Of a stretch of DNA of 64,000 nucleotides, positions 19,504 through 29,671 are shown piece by piece. How positions within the stretch are numbered: position 1 is the first letter of the stretch; every line of letters starts with the position of its first letter. The stretch comes from Paludibacteraceae bacterium. GTDB lineage: Bacteria; Bacteroidota; Bacteroidia; Bacteroidales; Paludibacteraceae. The notes below the pieces were generated by a model. It saw only the letters and a list, made by a program, of their open reading frames with translations, was not told where the DNA came from and made no database searches. The translations under genes were made by a program, and so were the position numbers. The stretch spans positions 18,774 to 82,773 of the forward strand of contig JAFSTB010000004.1 of NCBI GenBank assembly GCA_017450685.1, in the 5' to 3' direction.

Positions 19504-19656
19504 ATGAAATATATTAAGCCCAAAACAGAAGTTGTTAGTCCTGCTTTCCGCTTACTCGGTTGGAGTGAGTGGGTTAGTACGGTGGCGAGTCCCGAGTTTC
19601 CGATGGTAGGGTATCGTCCGCGTGTGCCACAAGGTGCCACCATACTGAACAACTGA
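19504..19656 (+). CDS. Small 50-residue peptide downstream of the giant surface protein
   Basis: A short open frame (ATG 19504, TGA 19654-19656) beginning MKYIKPKTEVVSP and ending GATILNN. It starts 16 nt after the giant gene's stop with an A-rich leader (AAGAAAAAAGAATAAGC), typical of Bacteroidota initiation. The beginning resembles the many small M-K-x-Y-x-x-P-x-x-E-V-V peptides encoded in Bacteroidota genomes, whose function is unknown. No membrane segment or double-glycine leader is visible. Coding status is inferred from position, leader and N-terminal pattern only. Confidence 0.5.
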   Translation: MKYIKPKTEVVSPAFRLLGWSEWVSTVASPEFPMVGYRPRVPQGATILNN

Positions 19657-19686
19657 CAATAACGTTCTATCAAAAAAGAGTGTATT

Positions 19687-20853
19687 ATGCAGTACGATTT
19701 TGATGAGGTCATCTCTCGTCGCAACACCAATAGTATCAAGTGGGATTGTGCGGAAGCTGTAGGCAACCTGCCTCTATGGGTGGCTGATATGGATTTTCGT
19801 GTGGCAAAGCCGGTGTTGGATGCTTTGCACCGTCGCGTAGAGCATGGTATCTTTGGTTATGCTCATATCCCCGATGCTTATTATGAGGCAGTCATTCGTT
19901 GGTTTGAACGCCGACACCATTGGACTATCAGACGCGAACATATACTCACCACCGCCGGTATCATCCCCGCCCTGAGTGCCATCTTGCAGACGATGGCTGA
20001 CCAAGGTGAGAAAGTGGGACTGCACACACCTGCCTACAACTGCTTCTTCCTCTCCACACGCAATGCTTCCCGTACGCTGCAAGAGATACCTATGGTGTCA
20101 CGCTCCGGCAGATACGAGATCGATTGGCAGGTGATGGAAGAGCGGGTGCAATGGTGCAAGATGCTTATCTTCTGCAATCCTCACAACCCCACGGGACGAG
20201 TGTGGAGCAAAGAGGAGTTGCGCCAAGTGGATGAGATATGCAACCGTCACGGTGTGTTCGTCATGTGCGACGAGATACATTGCGAACTGACCTTCCCCGG
20301 TGTGGAATATACCCCTTACGCCACAGTAGCCACCAGCGACAACTGGTGTGTCTGCACATCCTGCACCAAGTCTTTCAACCTTGCCGGACTGCCCATCGCC
20401 AACATAGTGGTGCCTAACGACCATATACGCGCAAGACTCGCCGCCGCCTTTGAGAATAACCGTGTGGGTGACCTCACCGCACTGAGCATTGAAGCACTAA
20501 TAGCCGCTTATAACGAGAGCGAAGACTGGCTCGAACAACTGCAACAATATATCTATGCCAACTACCGATATATGTGCGACTATATGCAAACATATATACC
20601 CGTGCTTAGACCTGTCCGTATGGAAGGTACATACCTCTGTTGGGTGGATATAAGAGGCACCGGTATGACGGCTCAGACCCTGTGCCGACAACTAATAGAA
20701 AAACAGCACCTGATGTTCAACCCCGGCGAGATGTATGGTGACTCACATTATGTACGTATCAATATGGCTTGTCCGCGTTCCACACTGCAAGAGGCTATGA
20801 CACGACTTCAAACGTTCTACAACGACCATATCTCAACGCTCAAAACATCTTGA
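19687..20853 (+). CDS. MalY/PatB-type PLP aminotransferase (cystathionine beta-lyase)
   Basis: A 388-residue fold-type I PLP enzyme. The N-terminal DFDEVISRRNTNSIKWD and LPLWVADMDF segments are diagnostic of the MalY/PatB subgroup (C-S beta-lyases that release homocysteine or sulfide from cystathionine or cysteine). FCNPHNPTGRVWSKEEL and VMCDEIHCEL bind the cofactor, and the Schiff-base lysine is in CTSCTKSFNLAGLPIAN. Length is normal. It is followed after 6 nt by the AddB-like nuclease. Substrate is not certain. Confidence 0.9.
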   Translation: MQYDFDEVISRRNTNSIKWDCAEAVGNLPLWVADMDFRVAKPVLDALHRRVEHGIFGYAHIPDAYYEAVIRWFERRHHWTIRREHILTTAGIIPALSAILQTMADQGEKVGLHTPAYNCFFLSTRNASRTLQEIPMVSRSGRYEIDWQVMEERVQWCKMLIFCNPHNPTGRVWSKEELRQVDEICNRHGVFVMCDEIHCELTFPGVEYTPYATVATSDNWCVCTSCTKSFNLAGLPIANIVVPNDHIRARLAAAFENNRVGDLTALSIEALIAAYNESEDWLEQLQQYIYANYRYMCDYMQTYIPVLRPVRMEGTYLCWVDIRGTGMTAQTLCRQLIEKQHLMFNPGEMYGDSHYVRINMACPRSTLQEAMTRLQTFYNDHISTLKTS

Positions 20854-20859
20854 TAATCA

Positions 20860-23418
20860 ATGGATAGTTATCTACGCTCACTGGCGGCTCAGTATGCCGC
20901 CAAAGGTGTTACACTCAAAGACTACACGTTCGTCTTCCCAAACAGACGAGCGGGTCTTTTTTTTCGTAAGTATATAGGTCAGGCGTTGGACAAACCGGTC
21001 TGGTCACCTTCGGTAGTGACTATCAACGACTGTTTTCACGAACTCTCTCCACTGCGCCTTGCCGACCCGCTCAGCCTGCTCGTCCGACTGTATGCGGTCT
21101 ATCAGCAAGTCAATCATCAAGCCGAACCCTTCGGACAGTTCCTCCGCTGGGGACAGATGATGCTCGCCGACTTCTCAGAGATAGACAACCACCTCGTTCC
21201 CAACGTCAAAGCACTCTTCACCACTATCAGCGACCTCAAAGAGTTGGACTACTCGTTCCAATACCTGAGCGAACAGCAGTTGGAGGCTATACGACGCTTT
21301 TGGGGTGAGGTCTATGCCGACATCGACAACGGCAATAGAGAGATACACGAGCGTTTTATCCACACTTGGCAACACCTCTACCCCTGCTACGAAGGACTGC
21401 GACAACTGCTTATCGGTGAGGGACTGGCATACGAAGGACTCATACATAGAGAGGTAATCGAACATTTTGAGCAACTGCCGCCTAAGGCTTTACGCGAACA
21501 CTATGTCTTCATCGGTTTCAACGCCCTCACCAAGAGCGAGGAACAACTGATGCTCCGCCTTAAAGAACTGAATCGTGCAGAGTTCTGCTTCGACTATCAA
21601 CACCCCTTCTTGCGCGACCATAACAACCGCGCCTCGCTCTTCCTCAAACATAATGAACAACTCTTCCACCAACATTTCTCAGGCTCTGACACCGCCCCCT
21701 CTTCTGCTGATTATCAACTCATCACCGTTCCGTCGGATGTGGGTGAGACGGCACAGGTCTATCGCTTGCTTGAAGAGTTGTCCTGCACTGATGCGGCAGC
21801 CGACTGGACACGCACTGCCGTCGTCCTGCCCGACGAGAGTATGCTCCTTCCCTTACTATCACATATACCTCCTGCCATACCTACAGTTAATATCACCATG
21901 GGCTTCCCTCTTCGCGCTACGCGACCTTTCATACCGATAGCACAAGAGCAACCCACCGACTTCACACCACAACAAGCCATCGACCGACTGCGTACAATAT
22001 GGGAGGACAGTCGCGACAGCGACGACACAGAAGCCACCGACTGCCTCTTGCAGACACTCAATCGGATAGAGGATGTGTTGCTCTCCGATAACCCTTATGC
22101 ACCATCGTTGCAGACACGCGACCTCTACTATGTACTGCGTATGCTAACCGAGGAGATGACTATCCCTTACGTGGGCGAACCGCTGAGCGGACTGCAGATA
22201 ATGGGTGTGCTGGAAACAAGAGCACTCGACTTCGATAACCTTATCATCATAGGCTTCAACGACGAACTCTACCCGGGCAAGTCGCAAGGAAACAGTTACA
22301 TACCTTACACCTTGCGCCGAGGCTTCGGTATGCCCGTACCCGAACGACAAGACGCTATCTTCGCCTATAACTTCTACCGTATGATAGGTCACGCCAAACG
22401 CGTGTGGTTCATTAGCAACTCACAAGCCGACGAACAAAACAGCGGCGAAGTGTCGCGCTATTGGCAACAACTGATCTATCAATATCGCCTGCCGCTCAAG
22501 CAACAAAACGTTATTCTCGGGTCGGCTGTAACCGACACATCCGATTATCTGCCCGCTGTACCCGAATTGAAACCTGATACCACACTCGTCTTTTCACCCT
22601 CGTCACTCAACACTTTTCTTAGATGCGAACAGAAGTATTTCTATCAGCAAGTGCTTAATCTCAAAGAGGACGAAGCGGATGATAATGAGGTGGATGACCG
22701 TACTCTCGGCACCGCTCTTCACTCTATTGTGCAGAGTCTCTATACGGGCAAAGCAGAGATAACACCTCAGACGGTGGAACAGATGCGCCGCGACATACAC
22801 GACCAATGGGATAGCCTGCCTGAATTAGACCCCGTGCGCAAAGACCCTATCGCCGTGGAAGTGGTCAAGTGTTATGTGGAGCGACTGCTCGATTTGGACC
22901 AAGCACAAGGCTCTTTCCTCTGTATCGACCTCGAAAAAAGCGTCAAGCACTCGTGGGAAGAGAATGGAATGCAGGTACTGCTCAAAGGCAAAATCGACAG
23001 AATAGACAAAAAAGACGGAATCATTCGCCTTATCGACTATAAGACCGGTCACGCCTCTTTTACATATAAAGAACTTGAATCAGCCTTCACCTCCGATGCC
23101 TATCCATACGTGCTGCAAACCATGACCTATTGTTGGCTCTATAAACGCCAATATCCTGACACTCAGTTGCCTATAGCACCATTCATCTTTCCCCTTCGTG
23201 CTATTAACGACCCGACGCACTTCTCCGGACTGGTGCATCCCCAAACCGACAAAGAAGGGCGGTTCGTCTATGACGATTTGACTGATAAGGCTGTCACCCT
23301 TCATCTCAGTTCGCTTATCAGTCGTGTTATTGACACGCAACGCTCCGCGCACTTCGCACTCGCTGCCGATAAACGCAAATGTGAGAACTGTTCCTTTGCC
23401 CGTTTGTGCAGAAGATAA
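20860..23418 (+). CDS. AddB-like Fe-S PD-(D/E)XK nuclease
   Basis: An 852-residue protein resembling the AddB subunit of AddAB recombination nucleases. The N-terminal inactivated helicase part begins with FVFPNRRAGLFFRKYI. The C-terminal nuclease has LKGKIDRID followed by IRLIDYKTG (the D..DYK core of PD-(D/E)XK enzymes). A cysteine in LRCEQKYFYQ (about residue 588) plus the terminal CENCSFARLC cluster give the four ligands of the AddB-type iron-sulfur staple. No AddA-like helicase is adjacent; in Bacteroidota the partner gene is commonly elsewhere. Role: processing of DNA double-strand ends. Confidence 0.85.
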   Translation: MDSYLRSLAAQYAAKGVTLKDYTFVFPNRRAGLFFRKYIGQALDKPVWSPSVVTINDCFHELSPLRLADPLSLLVRLYAVYQQVNHQAEPFGQFLRWGQMMLADFSEIDNHLVPNVKALFTTISDLKELDYSFQYLSEQQLEAIRRFWGEVYADIDNGNREIHERFIHTWQHLYPCYEGLRQLLIGEGLAYEGLIHREVIEHFEQLPPKALREHYVFIGFNALTKSEEQLMLRLKELNRAEFCFDYQHPFLRDHNNRASLFLKHNEQLFHQHFSGSDTAPSSADYQLITVPSDVGETAQVYRLLEELSCTDAAADWTRTAVVLPDESMLLPLLSHIPPAIPTVNITMGFPLRATRPFIPIAQEQPTDFTPQQAIDRLRTIWEDSRDSDDTEATDCLLQTLNRIEDVLLSDNPYAPSLQTRDLYYVLRMLTEEMTIPYVGEPLSGLQIMGVLETRALDFDNLIIIGFNDELYPGKSQGNSYIPYTLRRGFGMPVPERQDAIFAYNFYRMIGHAKRVWFISNSQADEQNSGEVSRYWQQLIYQYRLPLKQQNVILGSAVTDTSDYLPAVPELKPDTTLVFSPSSLNTFLRCEQKYFYQQVLNLKEDEADDNEVDDRTLGTALHSIVQSLYTGKAEITPQTVEQMRRDIHDQWDSLPELDPVRKDPIAVEVVKCYVERLLDLDQAQGSFLCIDLEKSVKHSWEENGMQVLLKGKIDRIDKKDGIIRLIDYKTGHASFTYKELESAFTSDAYPYVLQTMTYCWLYKRQYPDTQLPIAPFIFPLRAINDPTHFSGLVHPQTDKEGRFVYDDLTDKAVTLHLSSLISRVIDTQRSAHFALAADKRKCENCSFARLCRR

Positions 23419-23447
23419 GACCTATAAAAAGCATTTTTATTCAGAAA

Positions 23448-23480
23448 TTTTTATAACTTGCAAAATTTGCCGTATCTTTG
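23448..23480 (+). promoter_or_regulatory. Promoter of pfkA-rsfS-ftsH
   Basis: A good -7 box TATCTTTG (23473-23480) lies 36 nt before pfkA; the -33 position holds only a T-run (23448-23451), so this box is weak. Confidence 0.55.
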
Positions 23481-23515
23481 CGCACTAATTTGCTCAAAAA
23501 CGATAATAACTAACT

Positions 23516-24499
23516 ATGGAATACAAGATTAACACTATCGGTGTTCTCACCTCCGGAGGCGATGCTCCCGGTATGAATGCCGCTATTCGTGCTGTGGTTC
23601 GCGCGGCTATCAGTAATAACATACGCGTCAAAGCCATCTACCGTGGATACAAAGGTCTGATGGACGATGAGGTACAAGAGTTCACCACGCAAGACGTATC
23701 AGGAATCATTCAGCGCGGCGGCACTATCCTCAAGTCGGCTCGCAGCGAGGAGTTCCGCACCGAAGAAGGCAGACAACGCGCATACAACACCCTGCAAAAA
23801 GAGCAGATAGATGCGCTCATCGTCATAGGCGGCGACGGCTCTTTCACCGGTGCACGACTGCTCGCACAGGAATATAACATCCCCGTCATCGGTATCCCCG
23901 GCACTATTGATAACGACCTTTGGGGAACCGACTCCACCATCGGTTACGACACTGCCCTTAATACCATAATGGAATGTGTTGACAAACTGCGTGATACGGG
24001 TACTTCTCACGAGCGTCTGTTCCTTGTGGAAGTGATGGGTCGCGATGCCGGCTTCCTCACTCTTAATGCCGCTATTGCTGCCGGTGCTGAGGCTGCCATC
24101 ATCCCCGAAAAAGCCACGGTGGCTGAACAGATAGAACAGGCTATCGGTCAAGGCAGACGCAAACATAAGAACTCCGGCATCGTGCTCGTGCAAGAACATG
24201 CCATCAACGGTGGCGCACAGGCGGTGGCTAAAGTGATTGAACAAGCACACCCCGAATACGGCACCAGAGTAACCATCCTGGGTCACTTGCAACGAGGCGG
24301 TAGTCCCACGGCGTTCGACCGTATCCTCGCTTCACGACTCGGATGTGCAGCCATACAAGCACTGCTCGACGAACAAAGAAGCATAATGGTCGGACTGCAA
24401 GACGGTGAAGTGGTCTATGTGCCGCTGTCAAAAGCCATTAAATATAAGAAAACAATAAAAGATGATAAGTGGCAGGCACTGCAAGTGTTAAGCATTTAA
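23516..24499 (+). CDS. pfkA: ATP-dependent 6-phosphofructokinase
   Basis: A 327-residue glycolytic enzyme phosphorylating fructose-6-phosphate. It has the N-terminal nucleotide loop [31 protein letters not shown], the catalytic [21 protein letters not shown] segment, [10 protein letters not shown] and [20 protein letters not shown] (Gly after GGD) indicates an ATP rather than pyrophosphate enzyme. Length is normal. It has its own promoter and is followed after 7 nt by rsfS. Confidence 0.95.
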   Translation: MEYKINTIGVLTSGGDAPGMNAAIRAVVRAAISNNIRVKAIYRGYKGLMDDEVQEFTTQDVSGIIQRGGTILKSARSEEFRTEEGRQRAYNTLQKEQIDALIVIGGDGSFTGARLLAQEYNIPVIGIPGTIDNDLWGTDSTIGYDTALNTIMECVDKLRDTGTSHERLFLVEVMGRDAGFLTLNAAIAAGAEAAIIPEKATVAEQIEQAIGQGRRKHKNSGIVLVQEHAINGGAQAVAKVIEQAHPEYGTRVTILGHLQRGGSPTAFDRILASRLGCAAIQALLDEQRSIMVGLQDGEVVYVPLSKAIKYKKTIKDDKWQALQVLSI

Positions 24500-24506
24500 G
24501 AGTACA

Positions 24507-24869
24507 ATGAAAGAGATATCAACCAAAAAATTAGTGGAGACCATCGTAGAGGGAATCCGCAATCGTAAAGGTCAGAAGATAGTGTCTATCGACCTTCGTA
24601 AGATAGAGGAAGCACCGGTGGAGATGATGGTGATAGCAGAAGGCAATAGTTCCACACAAGTCTTTGCCATAGCCGAAGAAGTGGAAAGGTTTGTCCGCAC
24701 GGAGACACACGTCCACCCCTTTGCCGTTGACGGAAAAGATAATGCCGAATGGGTGGCAATGGATTATGGCACGGTGTTTGTCCATATAATGCAGCGCGAA
24801 CCACGCGCTTTCTATGACATAGAAAATTTGTGGAACGATGGTAAACGACACGATTATGCCGATGAATAA
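24507..24869 (+). CDS. rsfS: Ribosome silencing factor
   Basis: A 120-residue protein of the RsfS/Iojap family, which binds uL14 on the 50S subunit and blocks subunit joining in poor nutrient conditions. Typical segments are KIVSIDLRKIEEAPVEMMVIAEGNSSTQVFAIAEEV and WVAMDYGTVFVHIMQREPRAFYDIENLW. It sits directly before ftsH, the standard Bacteroidota order, with a short overlap of the two frames. Confidence 0.94.
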   Translation: MKEISTKKLVETIVEGIRNRKGQKIVSIDLRKIEEAPVEMMVIAEGNSSTQVFAIAEEVERFVRTETHVHPFAVDGKDNAEWVAMDYGTVFVHIMQREPRAFYDIENLWNDGKRHDYADE

Positions 24870-26844
24870 CACTGACAACCAGCAACAACCGAAGCAACAA
24901 CCCGACAACTCACAAAAAAAATCCAAAGGGAAGAAACAAAAAAACAAGTTCAATTTCTATTATCTTCTCTTCGCCTTATTGCTTATAGGCTTCTTTGTTC
25001 CCTTCGGTAAAGATGCCGCGTCTGTGCAGAAAGACTTGAGTTACACCAAGTTCACTGCCTATATAGAGCAAGGAGCGGTGAGCGAGATAATCGTCTCTGA
25101 CGACAACCGTGCCAAGGCTCGTATCAGGCCGGAGAGTTATGCCTTGGTCTTTGGCAGCCGCGAGACGGGTGAACAGTCAAAAGGAACACTGACGGCACTC
25201 ATCCCGTCGGTGGACGCTTTCACCGAATATGTGCAAGGCGTTAATGCTAATAGACGCGAACAAGGCAAGACACCGATAGATGTGTCATACGAGAAATCCA
25301 AAGATATATGGTATATGTTGCTTGTCAATCTTGTGCCGTGGATTCTCATTATCGGTTTCTTTATCTATATGAGTCGCGGCATAGGCAGTGGCATGGGCGG
25401 AGGTATATTCGGAGTGGGCAAAGCCAAAGCCGAAGTGTTCGACAAAGAGAATAAGAACAAGGTCACTTTCAAGGATGTAGCCGGTTTGGCAGGTGCCAAA
25501 CAAGAGGTGGAAGAGATAGTGGCTTTCCTTAAGAACCCGAAGAAATATACCGCATTAGGCGGTAAGATTCCCAAGGGAGCCTTGCTCGTTGGTCCTCCGG
25601 GAACGGGTAAGACGCTGCTGGCTAAAGCCGTGGCAGGTGAAGCCGATGTGCCCTTCTTCTCTATGTCCGGTTCCGACTTCGTGGAGATGTTCGTCGGAGT
25701 GGGTGCCTCACGAGTGAGAGACCTCTTCCGACAGGCCAAAGAGAAAGCACCCGCCATCATCTTTATCGATGAGATAGATGCCGTAGGTCGCGCCAGAGGA
25801 AAGAACATCATGACCGGCGGTAACGATGAACGCGAATCGACACTCAACCAATTGCTCACCGAGATGGACGGCTTCGGCACTAACAGCGGCGTTATCATCC
25901 TTGCCGCCACTAACCGCGCCGACGTGCTCGATGCAGCACTGCTCAGAGCAGGACGATTCGACCGACAGATACATGTCGAACTGCCTGACCTGCAAGAGAG
26001 GAAAGAGATCTTCCAAGTGCATCTCAAACCCCTTAAGTTGGACGGCTCGTTGGATGTTAATTTCCTTGCCAAACAGACCCCCGGCTTCTCCGGTGCCGAC
26101 ATCGCCAATGTATGCAACGAGGCTGCACTCATAGCAGCGCGCAACGACCATAAAGAGGTGGGAAAACAAGACTTTATGGATGCCGTTGATCGTATCATTG
26201 GCGGACTGGAACGCAAGACGAAGATAATGACCGACGAGGAGAAACGCTCCATCGCTTATCATGAAGCCGGTCACGCCACCATCAGTTGGCTGCTGCGTTG
26301 GGCTAACCCGCTCGTCAAAGTGACGATAGTGCCGCGCGGTATGGCGCTCGGGGCTGCATGGTATCTGCCCGAAGAAAGACAACTGACCAACCGTGAGCAT
26401 ATCAACGACGAACTATGCTCTTTGCTCGGCGGACGTGCAGCCGAACAACTCTTCCTCAACCAGACTTCCACCGGCGCACTCAACGATCTGGAAAGAGCCA
26501 CCAAACAAGCCTACGCTATGGTTGCCTACTACGGTATGTCCGACAAACTGAAAGATATCAGTTTCTACGATTCGACAGGCAGGTACGACTACGGTTTCGC
26601 CAAACCGTATAGCGATAAGACAGCCGAACTCATCGACCAAGAGACGGCGGCTATCATCGCCGAACAGATGGCGCGTGCCAAACAGCTTCTGCAAGACAAT
26701 GCCCAAGGACATCACGCCTTGGCTGAACTGCTCATCGAACGCGAAGTCATCACATCCGATGACGTGGAACGAATACTCGGTCCCAGACCTTGGAAAAGTC
26801 GCGGTGACGAGATAATAGCCGAGCAAGAGAATGCTCAAGCATAA
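24862..26844 (+). CDS. ftsH: ATP-dependent zinc metalloprotease FtsH
   Basis: About 660 residues; a membrane-anchored AAA+ protease that degrades unassembled membrane proteins and regulators. Two transmembrane segments (about residues 28-45 and 150-175) flank a periplasmic domain. The AAA module has Walker A GPPGTGKT, Walker [12 protein letters not shown] and the second region of homology; the zinc site is YHEAGHA. The start was set at ATG 24862, which overlaps the rsfS stop by 8 nt; in-frame ATGs at 24838 and 24856 are alternatives. The asparagine/glutamine-rich N-terminus is usual in Bacteroidota FtsH. Confidence 0.95.
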   Translation: MNNTDNQQQPKQQPDNSQKKSKGKKQKNKFNFYYLLFALLLIGFFVPFGKDAASVQKDLSYTKFTAYIEQGAVSEIIVSDDNRAKARIRPESYALVFGSRETGEQSKGTLTALIPSVDAFTEYVQGVNANRREQGKTPIDVSYEKSKDIWYMLLVNLVPWILIIGFFIYMSRGIGSGMGGGIFGVGKAKAEVFDKENKNKVTFKDVAGLAGAKQEVEEIVAFLKNPKKYTALGGKIPKGALLVGPPGTGKTLLAKAVAGEADVPFFSMSGSDFVEMFVGVGASRVRDLFRQAKEKAPAIIFIDEIDAVGRARGKNIMTGGNDERESTLNQLLTEMDGFGTNSGVIILAATNRADVLDAALLRAGRFDRQIHVELPDLQERKEIFQVHLKPLKLDGSLDVNFLAKQTPGFSGADIANVCNEAALIAARNDHKEVGKQDFMDAVDRIIGGLERKTKIMTDEEKRSIAYHEAGHATISWLLRWANPLVKVTIVPRGMALGAAWYLPEERQLTNREHINDELCSLLGGRAAEQLFLNQTSTGALNDLERATKQAYAMVAYYGMSDKLKDISFYDSTGRYDYGFAKPYSDKTAELIDQETAAIIAEQMARAKQLLQDNAQGHHALAELLIEREVITSDDVERILGPRPWKSRGDEIIAEQENAQA

Positions 26845-28744
26845 AAGTGCTATCGTCTGTTGGCTGCTGCTTGCTGCCGGAATAGTGGCAACCTGCGCAC
26901 AAACACGCTACCAAGCCGATATAGACGATGTGATAGCCGATATCTATGCCTATCTGTCAGAGACAGAGGAGATAGACTTTGAGGAGTTGCAAAATACCTT
27001 AACCGATTTTGTAACTTCTCCTCTTAATATCAACACCGCCACTGCCGATGACCTTGCTCAACTGCGCTTCCTCACAGACCGACAGATAGATGCCATTCTG
27101 CTCTATGTCTATCAACATCAGATGCATAGCGTAAGCGAACTCAGACTGATAAAAGAGTTGAAGAGTTATGACATACGCAACCTGCTGCCTTTCGTTTATG
27201 CCCTGCCTCAAGAGACAAACGACAAGATCTATTGGCGTGAGGTCTTTGTGAAGGCTAAACATCAGGTATTGGCACGCACCGACGCTCGCTATATAGAAGA
27301 CCCGCATCGCGATAAGCAGCACGACCCCGTTTATGCGCAGTTGAGGTATAAGTTCAACTATCATAATCTTGTGCAAGCCTCTTTCACTCTTCGTCGTCCG
27401 ACAGGTGCGCCGGCTCGCGACTTGCAATACGGCGGCTACATACAACTCAAACGCCTGCCTCTCAGCCGGCAACAACGAGCCGATATACCTCTGTTAGAAA
27501 CGCTGGTATTAGGCAATTTCGATGCGCAGTTCGGACAAGGATTAGTGGCTGCTTACACTTTTCATACAGGCAAGAACGCTTATGCCGCTAGTGCTGCCAC
27601 CGCGCCTGAAGGATTGCGCAAGTATGCTTCCACCGATGGCAACGCTTTGCACGGCATAGGCGCAACTCTTAAATGGAAAAAAGCGGATCTATCAGCGTGG
27701 TATAGCATAACCAAACCCAATGACAGTCTGCATCAGCACGTGGTGGGTGTCAACCTTACGGCACGACTCGGACAATGGAAGATAGGACTGACCACATCCG
27801 AAAAGATCTATTCCGATTCGTTGCGTTACTACTATGAGACGGCTCGCTATAACCAACACTATTTTCGTGGTGACAAACAGTGGGTTGGCGGTTTGAATAT
27901 GCGCTGCCGTTATGGTATAGCCGACCTCTTTGCTGAGGCTGCGGCTGCACAGAACAAAAAGCGATGGGGTGCAGGTGTGATAGCAGGGGTCAAACTGACT
28001 CCCGTGTCCGACATAGCACTCACTATCCTCTATCGCTATTATTCGCCCTATTTCGACAATACGCAAGGCTATGCTTTCAGTGAGACCTCACGCTCTAACG
28101 ATGAGAACGGCGTGTATGTGGGGTTGGATGTGAGAAGTATCAGCCGTTGGAGACTGAATATCTATGGCGATGTCTTTCGCTTTGACGGGGTCAAGTATGG
28201 CATCCCTTATCGCCCTTCTTGGGGCTTTGACACTTTTGCCGAGGCTATGTATATGCCCTTCGACAAGTGGAATATGAGTATCAGTGCTCGTGCTCGGGAG
28301 AAAGCCAAGAAGCAAACATTCTCGCTTCGTTGGCGGCAGACTTGGGAAGAGAGAGGTTGGCACTTGCGAACACAAGCAGATGGCAATATGGTGCGTGACA
28401 ATGATAGCCGACTTACTTTTGGTGTGCAGGCTTATCAGGATGTGCATTACACTTTTGCTCAAGCCCCCTTAACGCTGCAATTGCGTCTTCAAGGCTTTTA
28501 TATCCGCCGGTGGGATAACCGTGTCTATACTTACGAGAACGATGTCTTATACGGCTATTCCATCCCCGCCGTTTATGGCGAGGGTGGAAGAGCATACTTA
28601 AACGTGCGTTGGAAGGTCTTGCCTCAACTTGCGCTCTATTGTCGTCTTAGTGAGACTGTCTATACGCGTCGTTGGGCTGAGCAGCAGTCGTTGGCGGCTC
28701 GCACCCGAACGGACGCGCATCTGCTTATCGTGCTGCAACTATAG
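26831..28744 (+). CDS. Helix-hairpin-helix domain outer-membrane protein
   Basis: A 637-residue secreted protein. The signal peptide (about residues 1-24) is followed by a helical region with HhH-type motifs ([29 protein letters not shown] and [23 protein letters not shown]). From about residue 120 on it is dominated by alternating aromatic strands typical of an outer-membrane beta-barrel and ends in a hydrophobic strand (HLLIVLQL). Combining HhH motifs with a barrel is a known but uncharacterised Bacteroidota architecture. It overlaps ftsH by 14 nt at the 5' end and converges on tpiA with a 20-nt overlap at the 3' end. DNA binding at the cell surface is only a guess. Confidence 0.7.
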   Translation: MLKHKSAIVCWLLLAAGIVATCAQTRYQADIDDVIADIYAYLSETEEIDFEELQNTLTDFVTSPLNINTATADDLAQLRFLTDRQIDAILLYVYQHQMHSVSELRLIKELKSYDIRNLLPFVYALPQETNDKIYWREVFVKAKHQVLARTDARYIEDPHRDKQHDPVYAQLRYKFNYHNLVQASFTLRRPTGAPARDLQYGGYIQLKRLPLSRQQRADIPLLETLVLGNFDAQFGQGLVAAYTFHTGKNAYAASAATAPEGLRKYASTDGNALHGIGATLKWKKADLSAWYSITKPNDSLHQHVVGVNLTARLGQWKIGLTTSEKIYSDSLRYYYETARYNQHYFRGDKQWVGGLNMRCRYGIADLFAEAAAAQNKKRWGAGVIAGVKLTPVSDIALTILYRYYSPYFDNTQGYAFSETSRSNDENGVYVGLDVRSISRWRLNIYGDVFRFDGVKYGIPYRPSWGFDTFAEAMYMPFDKWNMSISARAREKAKKQTFSLRWRQTWEERGWHLRTQADGNMVRDNDSRLTFGVQAYQDVHYTFAQAPLTLQLRLQGFYIRRWDNRVYTYENDVLYGYSIPAVYGEGGRAYLNVRWKVLPQLALYCRLSETVYTRRWAEQQSLAARTRTDAHLLIVLQL

Positions 28745-29474
28745 CAGCGAACTTCTCTGCCACGAGCGAAGCACCACCTATCAGTCCGCCATCCACATCG
28801 GCATTGGCAAACAGTTCGGCGGCGTTCTTCTCGTTGCAACTGCCGCCATAGAGGATAGTGGTGTTGTCAGCCACCTCTTTGCCGTAGCGTTCGCAAACGA
28901 GTGAGCGTATGTAGGCGTGCATCTCTTGGGCTTGTGCAGGTGTGGCTGTCAAACCCGTACCTATTGCCCATACCGGTTCGTAGGCAAGAGTGATTTGGCT
29001 GAACTCTTCTGCCGAGAGATCGAACAGCGAACCTTCCAATTGGGCTTTCACCACTTCGTTCTGACGGTTAGACTCTCGCTCTTCTTTCACCTCGCCTATG
29101 CAGAAGATAGGCTTGAGTTGGTTGGCTAATGCCAGCAGCACTTTCTGCTTGAGGATCTCGGCTGTCTCATGATAGTATTGGCGGCGTTCGCTGTGACCGA
29201 GAATGCAATATTCGGCACCTGTTGAGCGCACCATAGCAGCACTCACCTCACCGGTGAAAGCACCGCTCTCACGGTCGGCACAGTTCTCCGCTGCCACACG
29301 GATAGGACTACCCTTCACTATCTCACACACCGTGGCAAGATGGATAAAGGGAGTGCCGATAACAACAGCACATGAGGGGTTAGTTAATGTGTTCTTCAGT
29401 TCGGTGGCAAGGGCCACACCTTCTTGCAGGGTCTTGTTCATCTTCCAGTTGCCTGCTACCATTTTTGTTCTCAT
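28725..29474 (-). CDS. tpiA: Triosephosphate isomerase
   Basis: A 249-residue glycolytic barrel enzyme interconverting DHAP and glyceraldehyde-3-phosphate. N-terminal AGNWKMNKT (catalytic Lys), [15 protein letters not shown] (catalytic His), and [24 protein letters not shown] (catalytic Glu and mobile loop 6) followed by [11 protein letters not shown] are all intact. It is the last gene of the beta-CASP / tsaC / sugar transferase / xseB unit, 8 nt after xseB. A degenerate repeat leader precedes its ATG. Confidence 0.96.
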   Translation of the reverse strand: MRTKMVAGNWKMNKTLQEGVALATELKNTLTNPSCAVVIGTPFIHLATVCEIVKGSPIRVAAENCADRESGAFTGEVSAAMVRSTGAEYCILGHSERRQYYHETAEILKQKVLLALANQLKPIFCIGEVKEERESNRQNEVVKAQLEGSLFDLSAEEFSQITLAYEPVWAIGTGLTATPAQAQEMHAYIRSLVCERYGKEVADNTTILYGGSCNEKNAAELFANADVDGGLIGGASLVAEKFAAIVAAR

Positions 29475-29516
29475 AGATAAGTTTAGAGTTTAAAGTTTAG
29501 AGTTGAGAGTTGTTGT
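29475..29516 (-). repeat. Leader repeat before tpiA
   Basis: On the minus strand this reads as tandem AACTCTCAACTCTAAACTTTAAACTCTAAACTT-type units just before the tpiA ATG, the same motif family as in the lysine operon. It also encodes the last residues and stop of XseB. Confidence 0.7.
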
Positions 29517-29656
29517 TCGCAGAAATCGAGAAGACGTTTTATCTGCTCTGCTTTCTGTTTGTACTCCGTTTGTGAGAGAGCCTCTTTCTGCTCCAACTCT
29601 GCTATCATTTGTTCTGCCTTGTTAAGGGCTGTGTCATAAGTCAGTTCTTCTTCCAT
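29483..29656 (-). CDS. xseB: Exodeoxyribonuclease VII small subunit
   Basis: A 57-residue helical protein starting at ATG 29654-29656. The sequence [17 protein letters not shown] followed by a second charged helix with LLDFCEQQL is the XseB pattern (two antiparallel helices, the second ending with a conserved C..QL). XseB caps the coiled coil of XseA to form active exonuclease VII. It lies between the sugar transferase and tpiA, far from xseA at 3631-4728. The last seven codons (STLNFKL) are made of the leader repeat before tpiA, so the C-terminus may have been extended by repeat growth. Confidence 0.85.
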   Translation of the reverse strand: MEEELTYDTALNKAEQMIAELEQKEALSQTEYKQKAEQIKRLLDFCEQQLSTLNFKL

Positions 29657-29671
29657 AGTAATACCATTGAT

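Noticed and set aside
25365-26252. 295-codon open frame antisense to ftsH
   Set aside because: Serine/leucine-rich antisense shadow of a conserved gene with Walker and HEAGH motifs.
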